A stretch of DNA of 64,000 nucleotides from Montifringilla adamsi (taxonomy: Eukaryota; Chordata; Aves; Passeriformes; Passeridae). Each line of letters starts with the position of its first letter. The first letter of the stretch is position 1. A model generated the notes under the pieces. That model had not been told where the DNA came from. It ran no database searches and was given only the letters and a program-made list of their open reading frames with translations. The stretch covers positions 1,433,383-1,497,382 of the forward strand of contig JAGGNK010008892.1 in NCBI GenBank assembly GCA_017590115.1, given 5' to 3'. The position numbers were made by a program, and so were the translations under genes. Below are positions 36,541 to 50,056 of this stretch, piece after piece.

Positions 36541-39500
36541 ATAAAAAAGGGAATGAAAGGGGGAAGCTAGGAGAGGAAGGAATCACATGCCAGTGATGCC
36601 CATGGTATTGAACAAGAGAACCTGTCATGACAACACCATCAAGGTTTGAAAGTGCAAGGCTGTGAGAATAACAATAGGACTATAATAGGATGGGCAGAAT
36701 GAGGGGGAGATTTTGACACAGAGGCCTTGGAAATGCTGCCTCAATGGCTTGGGTATAAGATTATAGAGTTGTAAAAAGAGTAAGTTCTTACCATTACGAT
36801 GGCTAATGCACAGTACCAAAGACACTGGAACAAGATAGATTTTCAGCTCCTTCAGCATGTCACACCACCTCTGTGTTTTCAGGCTCAGGAAGATGAAGAG
36901 AACACTCCTGTGCTTGCTACCTAACACTGGGGGTTTTTTTGCCCCACTTCCCAGGACTGGGAACATCTAGAAAGACCTAGATCTAGGCAAATCTAGAAAC
37001 CACAAAAATGCACAGAAGAAACTGGGGTCTGGCATTGCTCTTGTGTGAGTAAGTCCTCTCAGGCCCAGTGTGTTGTGCTCAGAGCTGGTTAGCCAGGTGG
37101 ACTCAGAGGTACATTTTCTTGGTTGACTCAGTGCAGAGGGACCTGTAAGTTTCTCTGCTGAGCTTCCCATCTCTTTCCTAAAGCCCACAGTGCTTCTCAT
37201 TTCTCCTTTGGCTCTGCTGGAATAAGGAAGACTTCAAACTACTTGGGGGTTTTTCATGGTGACTGTATTAGAGCTAGAAAGCAACCACCCAGATTGAAAT
37301 ATAAATTTATTGGATATATCTCAGAATATAGGATAACATTATTTTAATTTGGAAGTCTGAGGTGACTCTAGCCAGTGTGCTTCAGAAAAGCACACCAAAG
37401 TATTTAACAAAGAGTACTTATGAGAAGAAAATATAAACAATCATACTGGGTTTTACAGAAATAGCAATTAAATGTATTAAGGTATTAAATATTTCATATT
37501 TTTTGTTAATGCATAAGAGGCTTGTTCCTAAACTCGGTGTTCCCAGCCATAAATGGAACATAAGGAAGGAATTTCACAGAACAATTCTAAGCATGTAATG
37601 AAGATAAGTTTATAAACCCAGTACAAAATAATGTAAGTATTACACCTCCTGGTAAATCTTACTGAATTGAAACTGGAGTTAATATAGGTAGATTCACTGT
37701 AATAGAAGATTTCAAGACTATGTGATGTATTAGTAGCTATCTGTTTAAAGAGAAGTTAATTGTCATAAACCAAAAATACAGTCCCGAAAATTACATAAAG
37801 CTACTGTAAATTAATCAGATTTTGTTTTAAAGTGAAAAGCAATTGGAAATTATTCTAAGAACTGTTCTTCCATGGACACAATAGGGCCAAGCTTAATTAA
37901 AGGCCACAGAAAGAGAGAAATTAGAACTACAGCTAGTAGCTATAAAACTGAGGTGAAAGGAAAAGGCTGTCATGCTTTGTCAAAGCATGCATCTCTATTT
38001 AATTTTTTTTTAAAAGAGTCACTCTATTTTCCCCTTGAACTGAAAGGATCATCTTTAAATAACCAATGAGATGCACAGAACATCAAGGATGCATACTTGG
38101 TCATGAGTTGCAGGGAGATTCAATGATTAGAAAAAAACCAAAACTGTCCATTAAAAAAAACTCAAATGAACAACCCTTCTAATTCCTTCATGATTGGCAA
38201 GTTTGCTTTAAAAACTGGATTCAGAAGTCAGTAAATTAAGAAATCAGATAGAATACCAAAATATTAGTGTCATAAAGAGGCTAGTCAGGTTTTTCATAGG
38301 GAATATTTCTTTCATAAAATGCAAATGTATAGAGAGGTGTCAAAAAGGCTTTAAGGCATGCCAGTCGGATTTTGCTTCTGCACAGTTCTCCTTGAAGAAA
38401 TTTAATTTTACATGTGATGTTAAGACTCAAATCAGAGTTCTTTTTTGCTAATTTATAATGTTTTATCTGCCTGACCACCTGCGGGAAAACTTTACACTAT
38501 TTTTGACATATCATTAGCACAGACCTCAGGTTTCTAGCTACTAACTGTGTCTATTTTATCTCTGCTGTCAAACTTGTTCACAGTGTGAGCAGTCTCTTTT
38601 GGATCTTCAGGGATAACTGGGAAGTGTTTTATTGCCCCTGCAGAGCTCAGTATTGGCTCCTGTGTTGCTTAGGGTTTGTATGCTGGCTGTTATACACTAA
38701 CAAGTCATCTAAATTTTGTGAACAACACAAGCAAGTTCACTTCCCTGTGCATGTTCTCCATTTTTCTATTGATACCATCTACTCCAAGGAAGTTATAAAG
38801 AGGCAGAAAAGGAAACAGTGAAGTAACTCTTTCCAACTCTTTAGATTTTCTCTTCTTTCTCTAGAACAGATTTTCTTCACATATCAGAAGCCAAGTTTCT
38901 CAGGAACAGGTGTAAACTTATTACTCTACATATATCCATGCTGGGAAGTATAAAAAGTAGAACAGATGCATTAGCTATAAGTTGTATCCAAGCAGAAGTT
39001 TTGTTCGTAGAACATTTCAGCTTCTTAGATAAGAACTTCCAAAAAAAAGTGCTTCGATATTCACTCAGCTCTTTGATTTCCTTTCAGCTTTACTGGGCAG
39101 TGAAGTGGATTTGTTTCCAACAAAACTTCCAGTAGAAGCCAGGAACCTACAGTTGTGCAGAGCTTATGGGCTGTAAAAGGTTTTTCAGTGTATTTGTTTC
39201 CTTACTGTATGGAACTCCAGAGTCTGAGTGCCTGTTTTTCATTGCTCTTGGTGTACTTCCATAAATGTGGCATAGGTTCATAGCAGAATACTTTTGAGAC
39301 AAGTGGATGCAGAGGATGAGTGTTTCTCAGCATTTGGGATCTTATTTCTCCAATGGTGCATGACTGAGTGCATGGTGTTTAGCCAGCAACCAACTCTGTG
39401 GCAAATAAATCTCTCCTTTTTAGCTTTTATCTTGTAATTTTGTAAAATATTAATTAGGTGTATTATAGGCAAACATTCAATTTTTTTTTTTTTTGAGTGG

Positions 39501-42500
39501 GATTGCTCTTGTCTTGTAAGAACATGGAAGGAAGAGTAAAATACAGGATGATCTCATCTCTTACACATTTATAGGACTGTGATATAATGAGTTTGAGAAC
39601 CCTGGAGCCTGAGGATTTTATTGAGTTGTTTGTACTTCATCAAGCACAATAACTCTTAGAAATGTGAAGGTTTTTTCTGGCTTCCTCCTGTTAAAAAGTC
39701 TCTATACTCTACAGGCTATTTTATGAATCCTTTTCTGCAGCTGTTTTTAAGATTTTTCTATATTGAAAAAATTTGCATATGTCTTGTGGGTATCTGAGGT
39801 ATTCCTAAATTTCAGGTTTTTTCACAACATTACATTGGTGGCTTATAGACACCAAAACACAACTAGCTTGGTTTCCATCATTCCAAATCAATAAGCCCCA
39901 GAATTTCTTGCTCTTAAGTCCAGAACATATGCTTAAAAACAAGAATGTAATATCGAGTTCTGTATGCTCCCATTAAAAAGTGCTTCTAACAACCATAAAC
40001 AGTCCACACCAGGAAACAAGAAAGCAGGTTGTGCAGTATAAAAGTAGTGTCTCTTGTTCTGTGTTAATCTGGGAGTATCTATTTGCAACAGCAATATGTG
40101 GCTTATTAGTGTATGTCAGAATTATTTGTAACTAGGGACAGTACAGGTGAGCAACTGGAAGATAGATGGATATTATGCATAGTCAATTAAACAGCTCTGA
40201 GGTTCAAACTGAAGTCCTTCTAGTATACACAACAACAGCACTGTTCTGTGACTGCCATGACCTCTTCTGGTGTCACTTTCAGGGCTCAACCACAAGGCTT
40301 AAGAAAATGTTTGAAGCTTTAGAAAAGAAAGTGAGATTTCTGAACTGCCTAAATTACTTAACACATATTTTCCAGCTGGTAATTGCTATGGCTTTCCTTC
40401 GTGCTAAAAGCAATCATCAGATACAATAAATGATTAATATATGTGGTATTTGTACAACAATGGTGGCTTGCAGCCTGTCCTTGCAATTTTAATGGTTTTT
40501 GAAATTCATTCTGTGTTTAGAAGGATCATAAATAATGTTTGGCTTTGTAATACAAGAAGACTAAATCAGAATTTTTTTGCTGAAATCTGCTTCACACTGT
40601 CATATCTAGTTCTGCAGAACAGTTGGTGGTGACAGAAAAATGTCCTGCAAGGTTTCTTACCATCATCTTTGCAAGATGATGTGTATGTCCCAGTCACTGT
40701 AACAATGAAGAGCTCTATCCTTAAACCCACCCCTTTCCAGGGTCCCAGGAGAATACAGAGGGGCAGGAAGGGAGCAGAGGTGTCTGAGTTTCCTGAGATG
40801 CTTTTGGGGTTTGCCTGCCTGATATGCACATTTCAGAATTTGCCTCCTCTTACCCTGAGCCACCCAAGTATTAAGCACACTTTCTGAATGAATGAATGGG
40901 GCTGTATTTCTCCTGAAAATATTATTCTAAAACTCTGGCTTCATTTTTGCTCATTTGTTTTTGAAAGGAGTTGGTAATTCCAAAGAAGAGGTTATTTTCC
41001 TATTTACACCTCCTTTCCCCACTCATATTCAGAGGACCATAAGTAAATACTTGACTAAGTCTTCACAACTCTGCAAAACATGACTTCTGGTGTATTTCCT
41101 GGTCTGTGATGGACAGCTTACAGTGCCTTTGTCTCCTCTGCCACCCAGCTCTGCCAGTAGATTCAGGGAATGTCACCAGTATGACACCACCCCTCCAAGA
41201 GGTACGTGGAAAGACCACATGGCAACGGGCATTTAGTCTCATGCGAAGTGTAGGAGAGATCTCTTACTGAAGCCAGGTTCCTCCACTGAAAAACAGCTTT
41301 GTTGATGATAAAGTATTTGTCATTTTACCTCTGTAGTTGCTGTACTGGTACAGAGGAGCTCCTGATTTTAAAACACACATAGTTACAAGGAAATATCTAC
41401 AGCCCATAATAAAGGACCACTGCAGACAGGGTAGAGAAGTATTTATGGCTTATCAGAACTGGATGTGCTCTCCGAATGGACCTGTTTTGTTTGGAGCTGG
41501 TACCATTCCTTGTCTTGCTTTGGAAGGAAGTCAGAGGCTGCAAGGTGGTCCAGGATACTTAGTACTTAGAGCAGCTAAAGTGCCTTCCATTACTTGTCAT
41601 TACTTCCATATCAGAACACCATAGATGTAGGAAGCTTTTTGCAAAGGAATTAGAATTTTTTGACTACTCCCTATCCAGGCATTCTCATGAAAATACTGTA
41701 CCTTGCCTGTTGTGCTGAGGACAAGCAGGAAACCTGGAAATGTGCTAAGGCTTTGCTGACATGGAATTCAAGTTGCTCTGAGAGTGGAGATGGAAGAAGC
41801 CATTCCTGGTCACAGAAGGGATCTGTAAGATTACTGTAGCCTGCCTAATTTCATTCTTGTGGGAAGCCATGAATCTCTGGCTGTACAGATACTTACTAGT
41901 ACACTATATAACATATAAAAATAGTAGATTAAAGCATCTACTTCAGCCATATGCCGGGTTTTAAAGCTCTTGACTAAGGAAAAAAACTTGGCAGTTCATA
42001 GACTAGGCAGACCAGTGGAAAAATTTAATAGCCACTGGAGCAACACCATTTCTCTGCAGTGTGGGAACCTGAATTTAACATAAGTGCTTTCTGATTCTTA
42101 TAGTCACAGGAATCTAGGCAAAATCCAGCCAGAGCCAGAGGCACGTCTTTCTTATCTTATATCCTTGAAACAGGAATCATAAATCTGGGTAGAATTCTTT
42201 TTGGGTCTATTTTAGCAGACATTTACAAGTATACCATTTATGAGCAAATATGTATGTTTTAAGAAGTTTGGCTCTGCTGACTGATACTTTCATAACTGGC
42301 TGGAAAGAAGTATCAAAAAGCTGCTGTGTGGAATCTCAACATTCACTACTGTTGCATTTTAAAATGCCTCTGTGTTTGTGCTTTTGGAAGAAAAAGGTCT
42401 TGCTGAATATTTCACCAGTTCTCTCTATGAGACCTCAGTGCAGAGGCCCTTAGGCTGAGAATGTGCATTTACAGGCAGAACACCTCCCATAGTCTCTGAA

Positions 42501-45336
42501 GGTACCACCGACTTAGACAGGCTACTAATCTTGTTCTAGATCTTCAGCAGCGGCTCATGTTTTCCTGACAGAAATTACTGATGTACTTTGGCACTATTTG
42601 GAAATATATGCCACAAATTACAGTTTTCTGTGTTCACAGATCCTCGCCTAAACTGTGACTGCATGCATGGGTGTTGCTTTTAAAAAAAACATTGTGAACG
42701 TCCTAATTTTCCCCATAAATTATTTCCAAACAAATATACTAAGAAATGTGTTTCCTCAACTGCCATTTAAATTTCTGAGTTGACTCCTGTGGTTGTCTAA
42801 GAATTTCTTTTCAGCTTTTAACCCAGCATAGTTCTCACAATTATGAAGTTGTCTTGTTTTATTCACACAAATCATTAAAACAGTGCCCTTTCCTGCCACT
42901 GGTGCAGTGGACAATCACAAAAGGTTTTTTTCCAATTACATGCCCCACTGGGCCCTTCCTAATTTAAATATCCTCTCATGTTTCTCATTTTTTCTTTGTT
43001 CTAAGTTGTCAATATTCCTACTCAGTGAAGTTGTGTCAGGACTTATGGTAGGTATTCCCAAGAGATGCTGTGCTTTTTGAAATGTTGAAGTCTGAAAATC
43101 AATTGGTTTTACAAGGGGATAACAGAAGGGTTTTGTGTGATTTTTCACCTCCTGGCAGGAAGGCAATGTATAGCTGCACTCTGGTTTTTATGTAGCTATA
43201 AATGTAGTTACTCAACAACACAGCTTGAGACTTACTCTTTAATTTTTGTCAGTGTTTATTGCTCACAATCACACAGAAAGGTTTTCTTCTACTGGTAACT
43301 GTGCAAATAATACCCAGGCTCCACAAATGTCCCCCTCCATGTCTTGCAGGTGAACAAGCAGCCAAGCAAGGGCTGAAAAAATGTCATCTGTGAAACTCAA
43401 TTGCTCACTATTAAATTGGCTAAATTCACCTGAATGTCAAACAATCAAAAGATTTAGGAAATATTTGTACAGCCCATGTACATCAAAGGGTGTTATTAAC
43501 CTAGAATTAATAGCTGATCAGCTAATAGCTGAATAGTTAAGCTCCTCTTTCCAGGGTGACAGAGCACAATGCATCACTTCTGACATCATTAAGGGCTGTG
43601 TCTGAAAGTGATATATTTCAGTAGAAAAGTTTAAGCAAAATAGAGGTGAACATCCTGAAAAAAACTTCCTTCATTCTGGAGTTTTTTATTACTGAACTGC
43701 AACTGAAATGCACTGCATGGGGAAGGATGAGCACCTGCTTTTACACTGAGCTGCCTTCTGGAGGGGATTTTTCACAGCCTTTCCATGAAGGATGGGGCCT
43801 CATTATGTGGCTGCTATTGGTCACAAGCTGTGGCAGAGTTTTACTAAACACAATCCTTCAGGGCACACAGGGAATTTTTTCCAGCACGTTGGCTCTTGCC
43901 CCATTGCACAGGCTGTGTTTGGGCCCTCTGAATTTTGCAGCCATAAAAGGAGAGTTCGACTTCAGACCTGCCTGGAGGGCAGTATGTAAGGGTGGCTCCA
44001 GGGTGGCTCTTGGTGGTCAGTGTCCTCGACTGGCCTGTGTGGCATCTAGGAATTACTGCTGTAGTCTCCAGGTCTCTATTTAAATCTGCTGTGTATTATC
44101 TCTACGTGTGGGACTTGTATCCTATGTGCTGATTTGGCATAACTTGTCAAATCACTTCCAATCCTATCCTCTTCAGGACAACAAAAGTGTTTTGACTTAT
44201 TCTGATCTCAGGAAATTCAAAATCAAATTTGCAGCATTTTTTCTCTGGAGAGAAAACTTCAGAAGTTTTCTTCACATAAGGTTACATGCATAATTGAATT
44301 GTCCTACCCTGTAGGGTCGCTCTATTTTTTTTCTTTTTAATAGTGGAAGAGTCAGCTGTCTATATACAGTTCAAAATGAAATGCTTACAAGTCCTTGACT
44401 AGTGAACTTTATTATGGAGATGGAAATCTGCCAGCAAGTCAGGGTTAGCCAATATTTGTCTGAAGTGTTAGAGTTACCTTTACAGCAGTTGAGATCTATG
44501 TTTTGGGCACTAAGAGGAATGTGAGTTTTTCTTAAGAGAGAAGAGTGAGGGCTTTACACAGAGGCAGTCAATTATGCAATTCTCGAAAATGAGCCAATCA
44601 CTCATTTTAATGAGGTGAATTTCAACTTGGATGTAAGTATGTCCTTGACATTTTTTAGTGGCAGTGACATTATCTGAGCAGCTTGTTCTAAGGAAAACAT
44701 CAGACATACATAAGCACATCTACCTCTACAGAGAAAAAGACTCTAAGCAGGGTGACTTACTAAGCAAAACTACTAACAGCTTACTAGACATGGCCAGGAT
44801 TGTTGCCTCAGGTCTGTGAGAGTATTTGAGGCAATGAAGCTGCTACTGATGACTGTAAAGCTACAATGTTCAGAAAACAGCTGTAAGAATTGATGATAAA
44901 GTCACAAGCATCATGTGATCACACTGGGATTTTGTTCAGCACTGTTATCTCTAGTAAGTCTCTGAAATTTGTAATGTCAGCTGGTGAACACCATCTTTTT
45001 TCTCCTCCATCCTGTTCATATTTTGTTAATTTCATGTATTTGGAAATTCTCTTCTAATTTATAAATGGATCTAAATTTAATTAGGGAAGAGGTATATTTT
45101 GGAGAAGCCCAAATATTTATTCACTATAAAATAGAAATATCAAAAAAGTTAGTTTCATTGTACTACTCACTACAAAAATATCCACTGTACCACAGCTGTA
45201 AGAACACAAGCCAGGGTTTCAGGTGTATTGTGACATTTAACTCAGATTGAACACGCCAGGAAATAGGTGCCTAAAATATATCTTAATCCACCTTGACAAC
45301 TGGTGAAAAGGTTAGGGGAGCAGAGGGGAAGATTCA
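36541..45336. other. Unique AT-rich non-coding DNA
   Basis: No gene or repeat family is recognised in 8.8 kb. A near-palindrome lies at 37971-37989 (catgctttg, one base, caaagcatg). A perfect 14-bp palindrome, tagctgatcagcta, lies at 43511-43524. A T14 run is at 39481-39494. The longest frame (43646-44083, 145 codons, plus strand) has no start context or domain and is near the expected chance maximum. Confidence 0.55.
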
Positions 45337-45400
45337 CTAGCTGCATTTTACAGATAAGGATTAGAGACAGGGAGTTCAGTGTTGTGCTGTCCCTTTTGAA
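45337..45400 (-). mobile_element. Possible MIR-type SINE relic
   Basis: cattttacagataaggatta followed by gagacagggagttcagtg resembles the reverse of the MIR 3' region ('cattttacagatgaggaaactgaggc...agagaggttaagtg'). The match is short and decayed. MIR relics are rare but known in birds. The call is from memory of the consensus. Confidence 0.35.
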
Positions 45401-45630
45401 GCTATCTCAAAGACAGAGATGTATGGTGTACAGGTAATGGCATACCATTTCTTGCTTTTTCAAGCAAGAAATATGGTTTCCAAAAAAACCAGTTTTCGTG
45501 GGAACATTTTGCACATCCAATTATTTTTTTCATTAAGAAAGAGAAAAAGAGTGAGCCAGCTTTGTCTGCAGTGCGCTAGATCTTGATTTGTTAAGTTCTT
45601 TGACATCATAAGTTTCTTTAGTGCCATTTC

Positions 45631-45855
45631 ATCTTGATTTAAGAAAGAATTTTTTTTTTTTTTATAGTGAGGACAGTAATTCACTGTAACAATGTTCCTA
45701 GGGACTTGGTAAAGTCCAACCACTGGAGGTTTTCAAAAATGCAATTGGACAGGGTCTCAGATAATCTAATTTACACTCCCTTTTCCAAAAAATGTTGGAA
45801 GCCAGATGCTTTTTTGAGATCCCTTCCAGCCTGTGTTGTTCTATTATTCTAGGAT
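45631..45855 (+). mobile_element. CR1 LINE 3' end, decayed
   Basis: CR1 order is visible: gatttaagaaagaattt, tagtgaggacagtaa, ccactggaggttttcaaaa, caattggacagggtctcag, gagatcccttccagcct, then a terminal ttctattattct. Only the 3' untranslated part and tail remain, which is the usual 5' truncation of CR1. A T13 run (45650-45662) lies inside the element where the consensus has a shorter T stretch. It carries no coding sequence. Confidence 0.75.
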
Positions 45856-46470
45856 AAACAACAAACTTTTTGTCACGTATGCCATTGCATCTTTAGAGAA
45901 ACTGTATTTCTGGCTGCAATTATTGGAATCAACATCTCATGCTTTCCTCTGTTTTTCATCTTCCATTTATTGGGATGCTTTATGTTTATTTGCTCAAGTT
46001 TCAATTCTGGTTTGTTTTTGCTAACTCAATAGCTGTTTTCTCTCCCTGGTGTTTAAACCTTGAGATATTTACAGCATTTAATAACAATACCATTCAGTGT
46101 TTTCTAAGAGTAATGTAGTCTTTTTACATTCTATGACCTTTCAGGTTTTTAAAATTTGATACATTTTAGAAGAAACTGATTTCACATTGATCAGGATTTT
46201 TTTTAAAACTAAAAATTAACTATGTCATACCAACTCAGTTTAAAGTACCTAGCTGCATTTGACTGGCATTTCATTTACCTATGGAAGAGGTTTCTTGAAA
46301 TTCACAGTCTGTCCTCAAAGCTGTACTACCAGATAAAAATTACGTTTCCTTGTCATTCATTGCATATATCTTCAAACCAAATGGTATTTCATCACTAGAG
46401 GCACAAGTCTATATATGTTATGGAAAAAACCACTTTGACCAGCATGCGCTGAAGATGAGAAAAGGAGAAG

Positions 46471-46700
46471 AAAATCATAGAAGAGTTGGGTTGGAAGGGA
46501 CCAAAAAAAAAATAAAAATCATAGAAGAGTTGGGTTCAAAGGTTATTTAGTCCAACCCCCCTGCAATGGTAGGGCTCTGTCAAACCTGATCTTGAATATT
46601 TCCAAGGATGGGGCATCTACAACATCTCCAGAAAACATCTTCCAGTGGAATGCAGCTTTTGCACTTGTTCCAATTGTTTGCCATTACTTTTCACCTTCAG
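46471..46700 (-). mobile_element. CR1 LINE 3' end with duplicated tail
   Basis: Read on the plus strand it begins at the CR1 3' end: atcatagaagagttgggttg, gaagggacc, then later tttagtccaaccccc, ggtagggctctgtcaaacc, atcttgaatatttccaagg, atggggcatctacaac. The 5' part fades at about 46700. The terminal unit occurs twice with a period of 44 bases (46474 and 46518), separated by ggaagggacc and an A9 run. The element faces the CR1 copy at 45631-45855, 3' end to 3' end. Confidence 0.85.
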
Positions 46701-49700
46701 ATTCTAAGTTTATTGCCAAGATTTGGACCAGTTGGACAGAGTTAGATTTTTATTCCTGCACAGAGAGTTTATTGTACAGTGCAATCTGTGGACTGGTTTC
46801 CTGTGCAACATACTATTTCCTTTGATGTTCACCTCAATTGGTTGACACAGTTTTCATCTCTTCTCTTCCTCTGAAGACTCTGCCAGATTCACGTGCTCCC
46901 AGTGAACTCCCCCATAGCAAAAAATATAACTGCTACAGCATATTTGTCATGTTTGGCCTATGTGATTGTATTAATCACTTCTCTAGTGGTAAGCATGAGC
47001 TTACAAAGAGATTCCTCTTCACTTGACGCAGTATATTCTTCTTGTTAGACCTGTGTCACATCACGGGTCTCAGAAATCACACAGACTCATGGGTTTACAA
47101 GAGCCCTGTGGTAAGTGGGGTCATGTCTAGTAAGGTTCTGACAAAATCACTGCTTCAGAAAGGCTAGCAACTTCTTAATCAAGAGAGCTAAACATGGCCA
47201 GCCTCAGCAGGGACATTTCTAAAGCTACAAAATTCTGTTTGCTGCTTATTTTACATATCCCTGTCTCAAAGTGGATGCAACTAGCTGTGAACAGGGGGGA
47301 ACATATTCTCCCTACCCCCTGCCAAGCAGCCCACTGTCTGGTAAAATGAGCTAAACAGAAAACTTCCTATTTCTGATTCAAATTTTCCTGTGTAATAGCA
47401 ACCTTAGCCTGGTTCTCCTCAAAATATTAGCAAAATTATTTTTTGAAACAAATAAGGAAAGGTTGGTGGATTATCTCTGGGATGGAAACCCTGCTTCCAG
47501 CTTCCTTCTAGTACAAATGGGCTTCCAGAATTACATGGCAGAAAGCCCAGAAGGCCAGTCCTAACTAGAAAATTTCCAAGGTTCCCAATTCTGCAGAAAA
47601 TTTTCCTGCTTCGCGTTAGAAAAGACAGTAATAAAAGGCAGAGATAAAAAAAAAATCTGATCTGGGTTGTCTGGGTCTCTAGTCTCTAGAGAAGACCATT
47701 AAAAAATGTCAGTTTCATATTGAAAAACCATGTTTACTCCTCATTGCAGTCTGCTGTAATTAACAAGGCAGAAAATCTGTAGTGTGAATGAGACAATTTG
47801 CCCAAGCCAAATGGCTGCTTTTCTGCCAAACCTTTCCTAGCACCTGACTGATGCAAACCCGCTCTTTGGACAGCCTTTATCTGAGCATCTCCCACAGCCT
47901 GAAATACATATACTGCATCTTTAACTCCATTGTGGTAATTTGTATATCTTTATAGAACGCTTGAATTGCTCGAATCTGACAATTAAAAAGAGGAGATGGG
48001 CAAAGCTAGTGCAAATTTGGAAGACTAAGCAATTTCTCTGAAGTAAAATCAAATAGTCTGTTCACCCTGCCTTTAAACAAACAGAATAGCATATTGTGCA
48101 AATTGAAAGTAATTTATCTGAAAGCTGCATGAGATACCATGAGATACTGGTAATAAAAAGTATCTTAGGTATCTAATTCTTGTGTTGCTTAAAACAATCC
48201 ATGAATATTTTTTAAGCATTTGAACAACATTCCAAACAATTTATAAGAAAATCCTGTGTAAATTTCTCAGTAAAACTCACACCATATATTCACTACTTCT
48301 AAATCAGTTATTGTAATTTATGCTTCATAACCTTAAGCACATTGAGGTGTTTCTCCCTTCAAATTCACTTAGCTCACTAGCTTATATAAGTGTATAATCA
48401 TGCAAATACACAACTGCGTGCATTGACCACTTTTTTTTTTTTCTCAAAAATGTTCTTATGAAGAAAACATTACTCATGTGAAGGTTCCACTTCAAGGAAT
48501 AATATTATTCAGAATTGCCTTCATAGGATGCTTTATCTTTATTTGAAGTTCCTAAACACATTTTTTGTGACATTTCCATGCCAAAGTAAGTTTCAGGGTT
48601 GATTAACATGCAGTACCTGAAATTTAATGCCTTTTCTTTGTCAATTTAAATTTATTGGCTACTGAGTTTTAGATTGAGAATATCTTATGCCTTTTAATTA
48701 GATCTTTAATGTGAGGAACAGAAAAATCTGGCAGACTACAGTCAGAATTAGCAAAAGTAAACACAGGAAACATTGCATGTCTTAGCTTCAGATGAAAAAA
48801 AAAAAAGAATGACAGGAAATATTATTTAATTTGCTACATGTTCATGACAAACCATGGATCAGCAAACTATATTTGCTTCTTGTGGTCTATACTGTACATG
48901 CTTTCATTCACTTTAACTTCAGGATTTTTTTCAGAAGTGCAAACTAGCAAGCATCCCTTGGTCACCTGGGAAGGGCTCAGAGTAGCTCTTCAGCGATTTT
49001 AAGTTTAATTGTTTTCCTGGAATATCTTTCACAAGTGTACTTCAAAATCGTGGGTTATTTTCATCTTTTGCTGTAAGAGGTTTTCAAGGGCATAAATGAC
49101 CAAAGTGTGGTGTGCCATAGCATCTGTGATTGGAGTAGAGCAGCAGAGCACCTGGGAAAGATGCAATGGAGGCTCCGGGTGTTTATCTGAGGCAGCCAAC
49201 AGAAGAATGGAATCATTATGGACACCTTCTGGGGACAACAGAGAAAGACAGAAGCCTTCCCAGCTGCTGAGCCAACCACCCTGTGCTCATTTTGCTTCAT
49301 GCTTTCTTCCACTGCCTTCACTCTTACGCCAGCTGGAAATTCCACTTTTATTAAAAAAGTAAATTTGCCTTGGGATCAGCTGTGCCCTGCAGAAACCCAG
49401 CAAGGGGTGCAGACATCAGGCTCAGGGAGCAGAGGCGGTTGCCAAGGAGAGAAGAGCCACAGGATGAGTGTTTCAGATGGCACCGCTGGGGTTTGCCACT
49501 GCTCTCGATGGCTGAGCGCTGCAGATGCTGCTGGGAGAGAGAAGTGTTAGCACAGCACAACTGCTGCTGCTCATCAGATCAGAGCACAGAAATAAAGCAG
49601 AGTCATGCACAAGTGGCAATGAAGTCTATTGTGAAGGCCTATGTATTTTTACTGCTAATAATAAAACATTGTTCTTCATACAAATGCCTCATCAACATAT

Positions 49701-50001
49701 TATCCTACGCAAGGTTCATGGAACCTGGAAATTATGTCATTTCAATAATAGCTGTGGGTAAATGAAATCATTTTAAAGCTGCTGAGGGAAATGTCATGAC
49801 AACAATCACTAACACAGTCTTCACTGTATTAAGCCACAAGCTGTGCTGGAAAATGAATATGTTCCAAATATTGCTAGACACACCCAGAGCCACAAGCAGC
49901 AACCTTTATTTAAAGTAGGTTTTAAGGGTGACATTTATTAAAATAAGTTTTTAACTTAACATTTTGCTCAAAAATTTCTGGCATATTTTGCATGTCAGTG
50001 A

Positions 50002-50005
<4 letters not shown>
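46701..50005. other. Unique AT-rich non-coding DNA
   Basis: No gene or clear repeat is recognised. A hairpin with one G-T pair (agacctgtg/cacgggtct, loop tcacat) lies at 47047-47070. A T12 run is at 48431-48442. The stretch 49060-49560 is GC-richer and open on both strands (frames at 49029-49765), but it has no domain, splice pattern or CpG island. Confidence 0.55.

Positions 50006-50054
<49 letters not shown>
50006..50054. repeat. 49-base T homopolymer
   Basis: An uninterrupted run of 49 T on the plus strand. No recognisable retrocopy body follows on the right, and no target-site duplication flanks it. CR1 does not leave poly(A) tails, so the origin is unclear. Homopolymers of this length are also error-prone in sequencing, so the true length may differ. 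Confidence 0.95.

Positions 50055-50056
<2 letters not shown>

Noticed and set aside
43646..44083. 145-codon plus-strand frame
   Set aside because: No domain, no splice or promoter context, and overlapping open frames. It is compatible with chance.
45650..45662. T13 run as a poly(A) tail of a retrocopy
   Set aside because: It lies inside the CR1 copy where the consensus already has a T stretch, so it is slippage within CR1.
47047..47070. Hairpin agacctgtg/cacgggtct as a possible small RNA
   Set aside because: The 9-bp stem with one G-T pair is too short for a microRNA precursor and occurs often by chance.
49029..49765. Cluster of overlapping frames on both strands in a GC-richer patch
   Set aside because: Frames on both strands with no domain reflect fewer stops at higher GC. 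There is no CpG island and no splice pattern.
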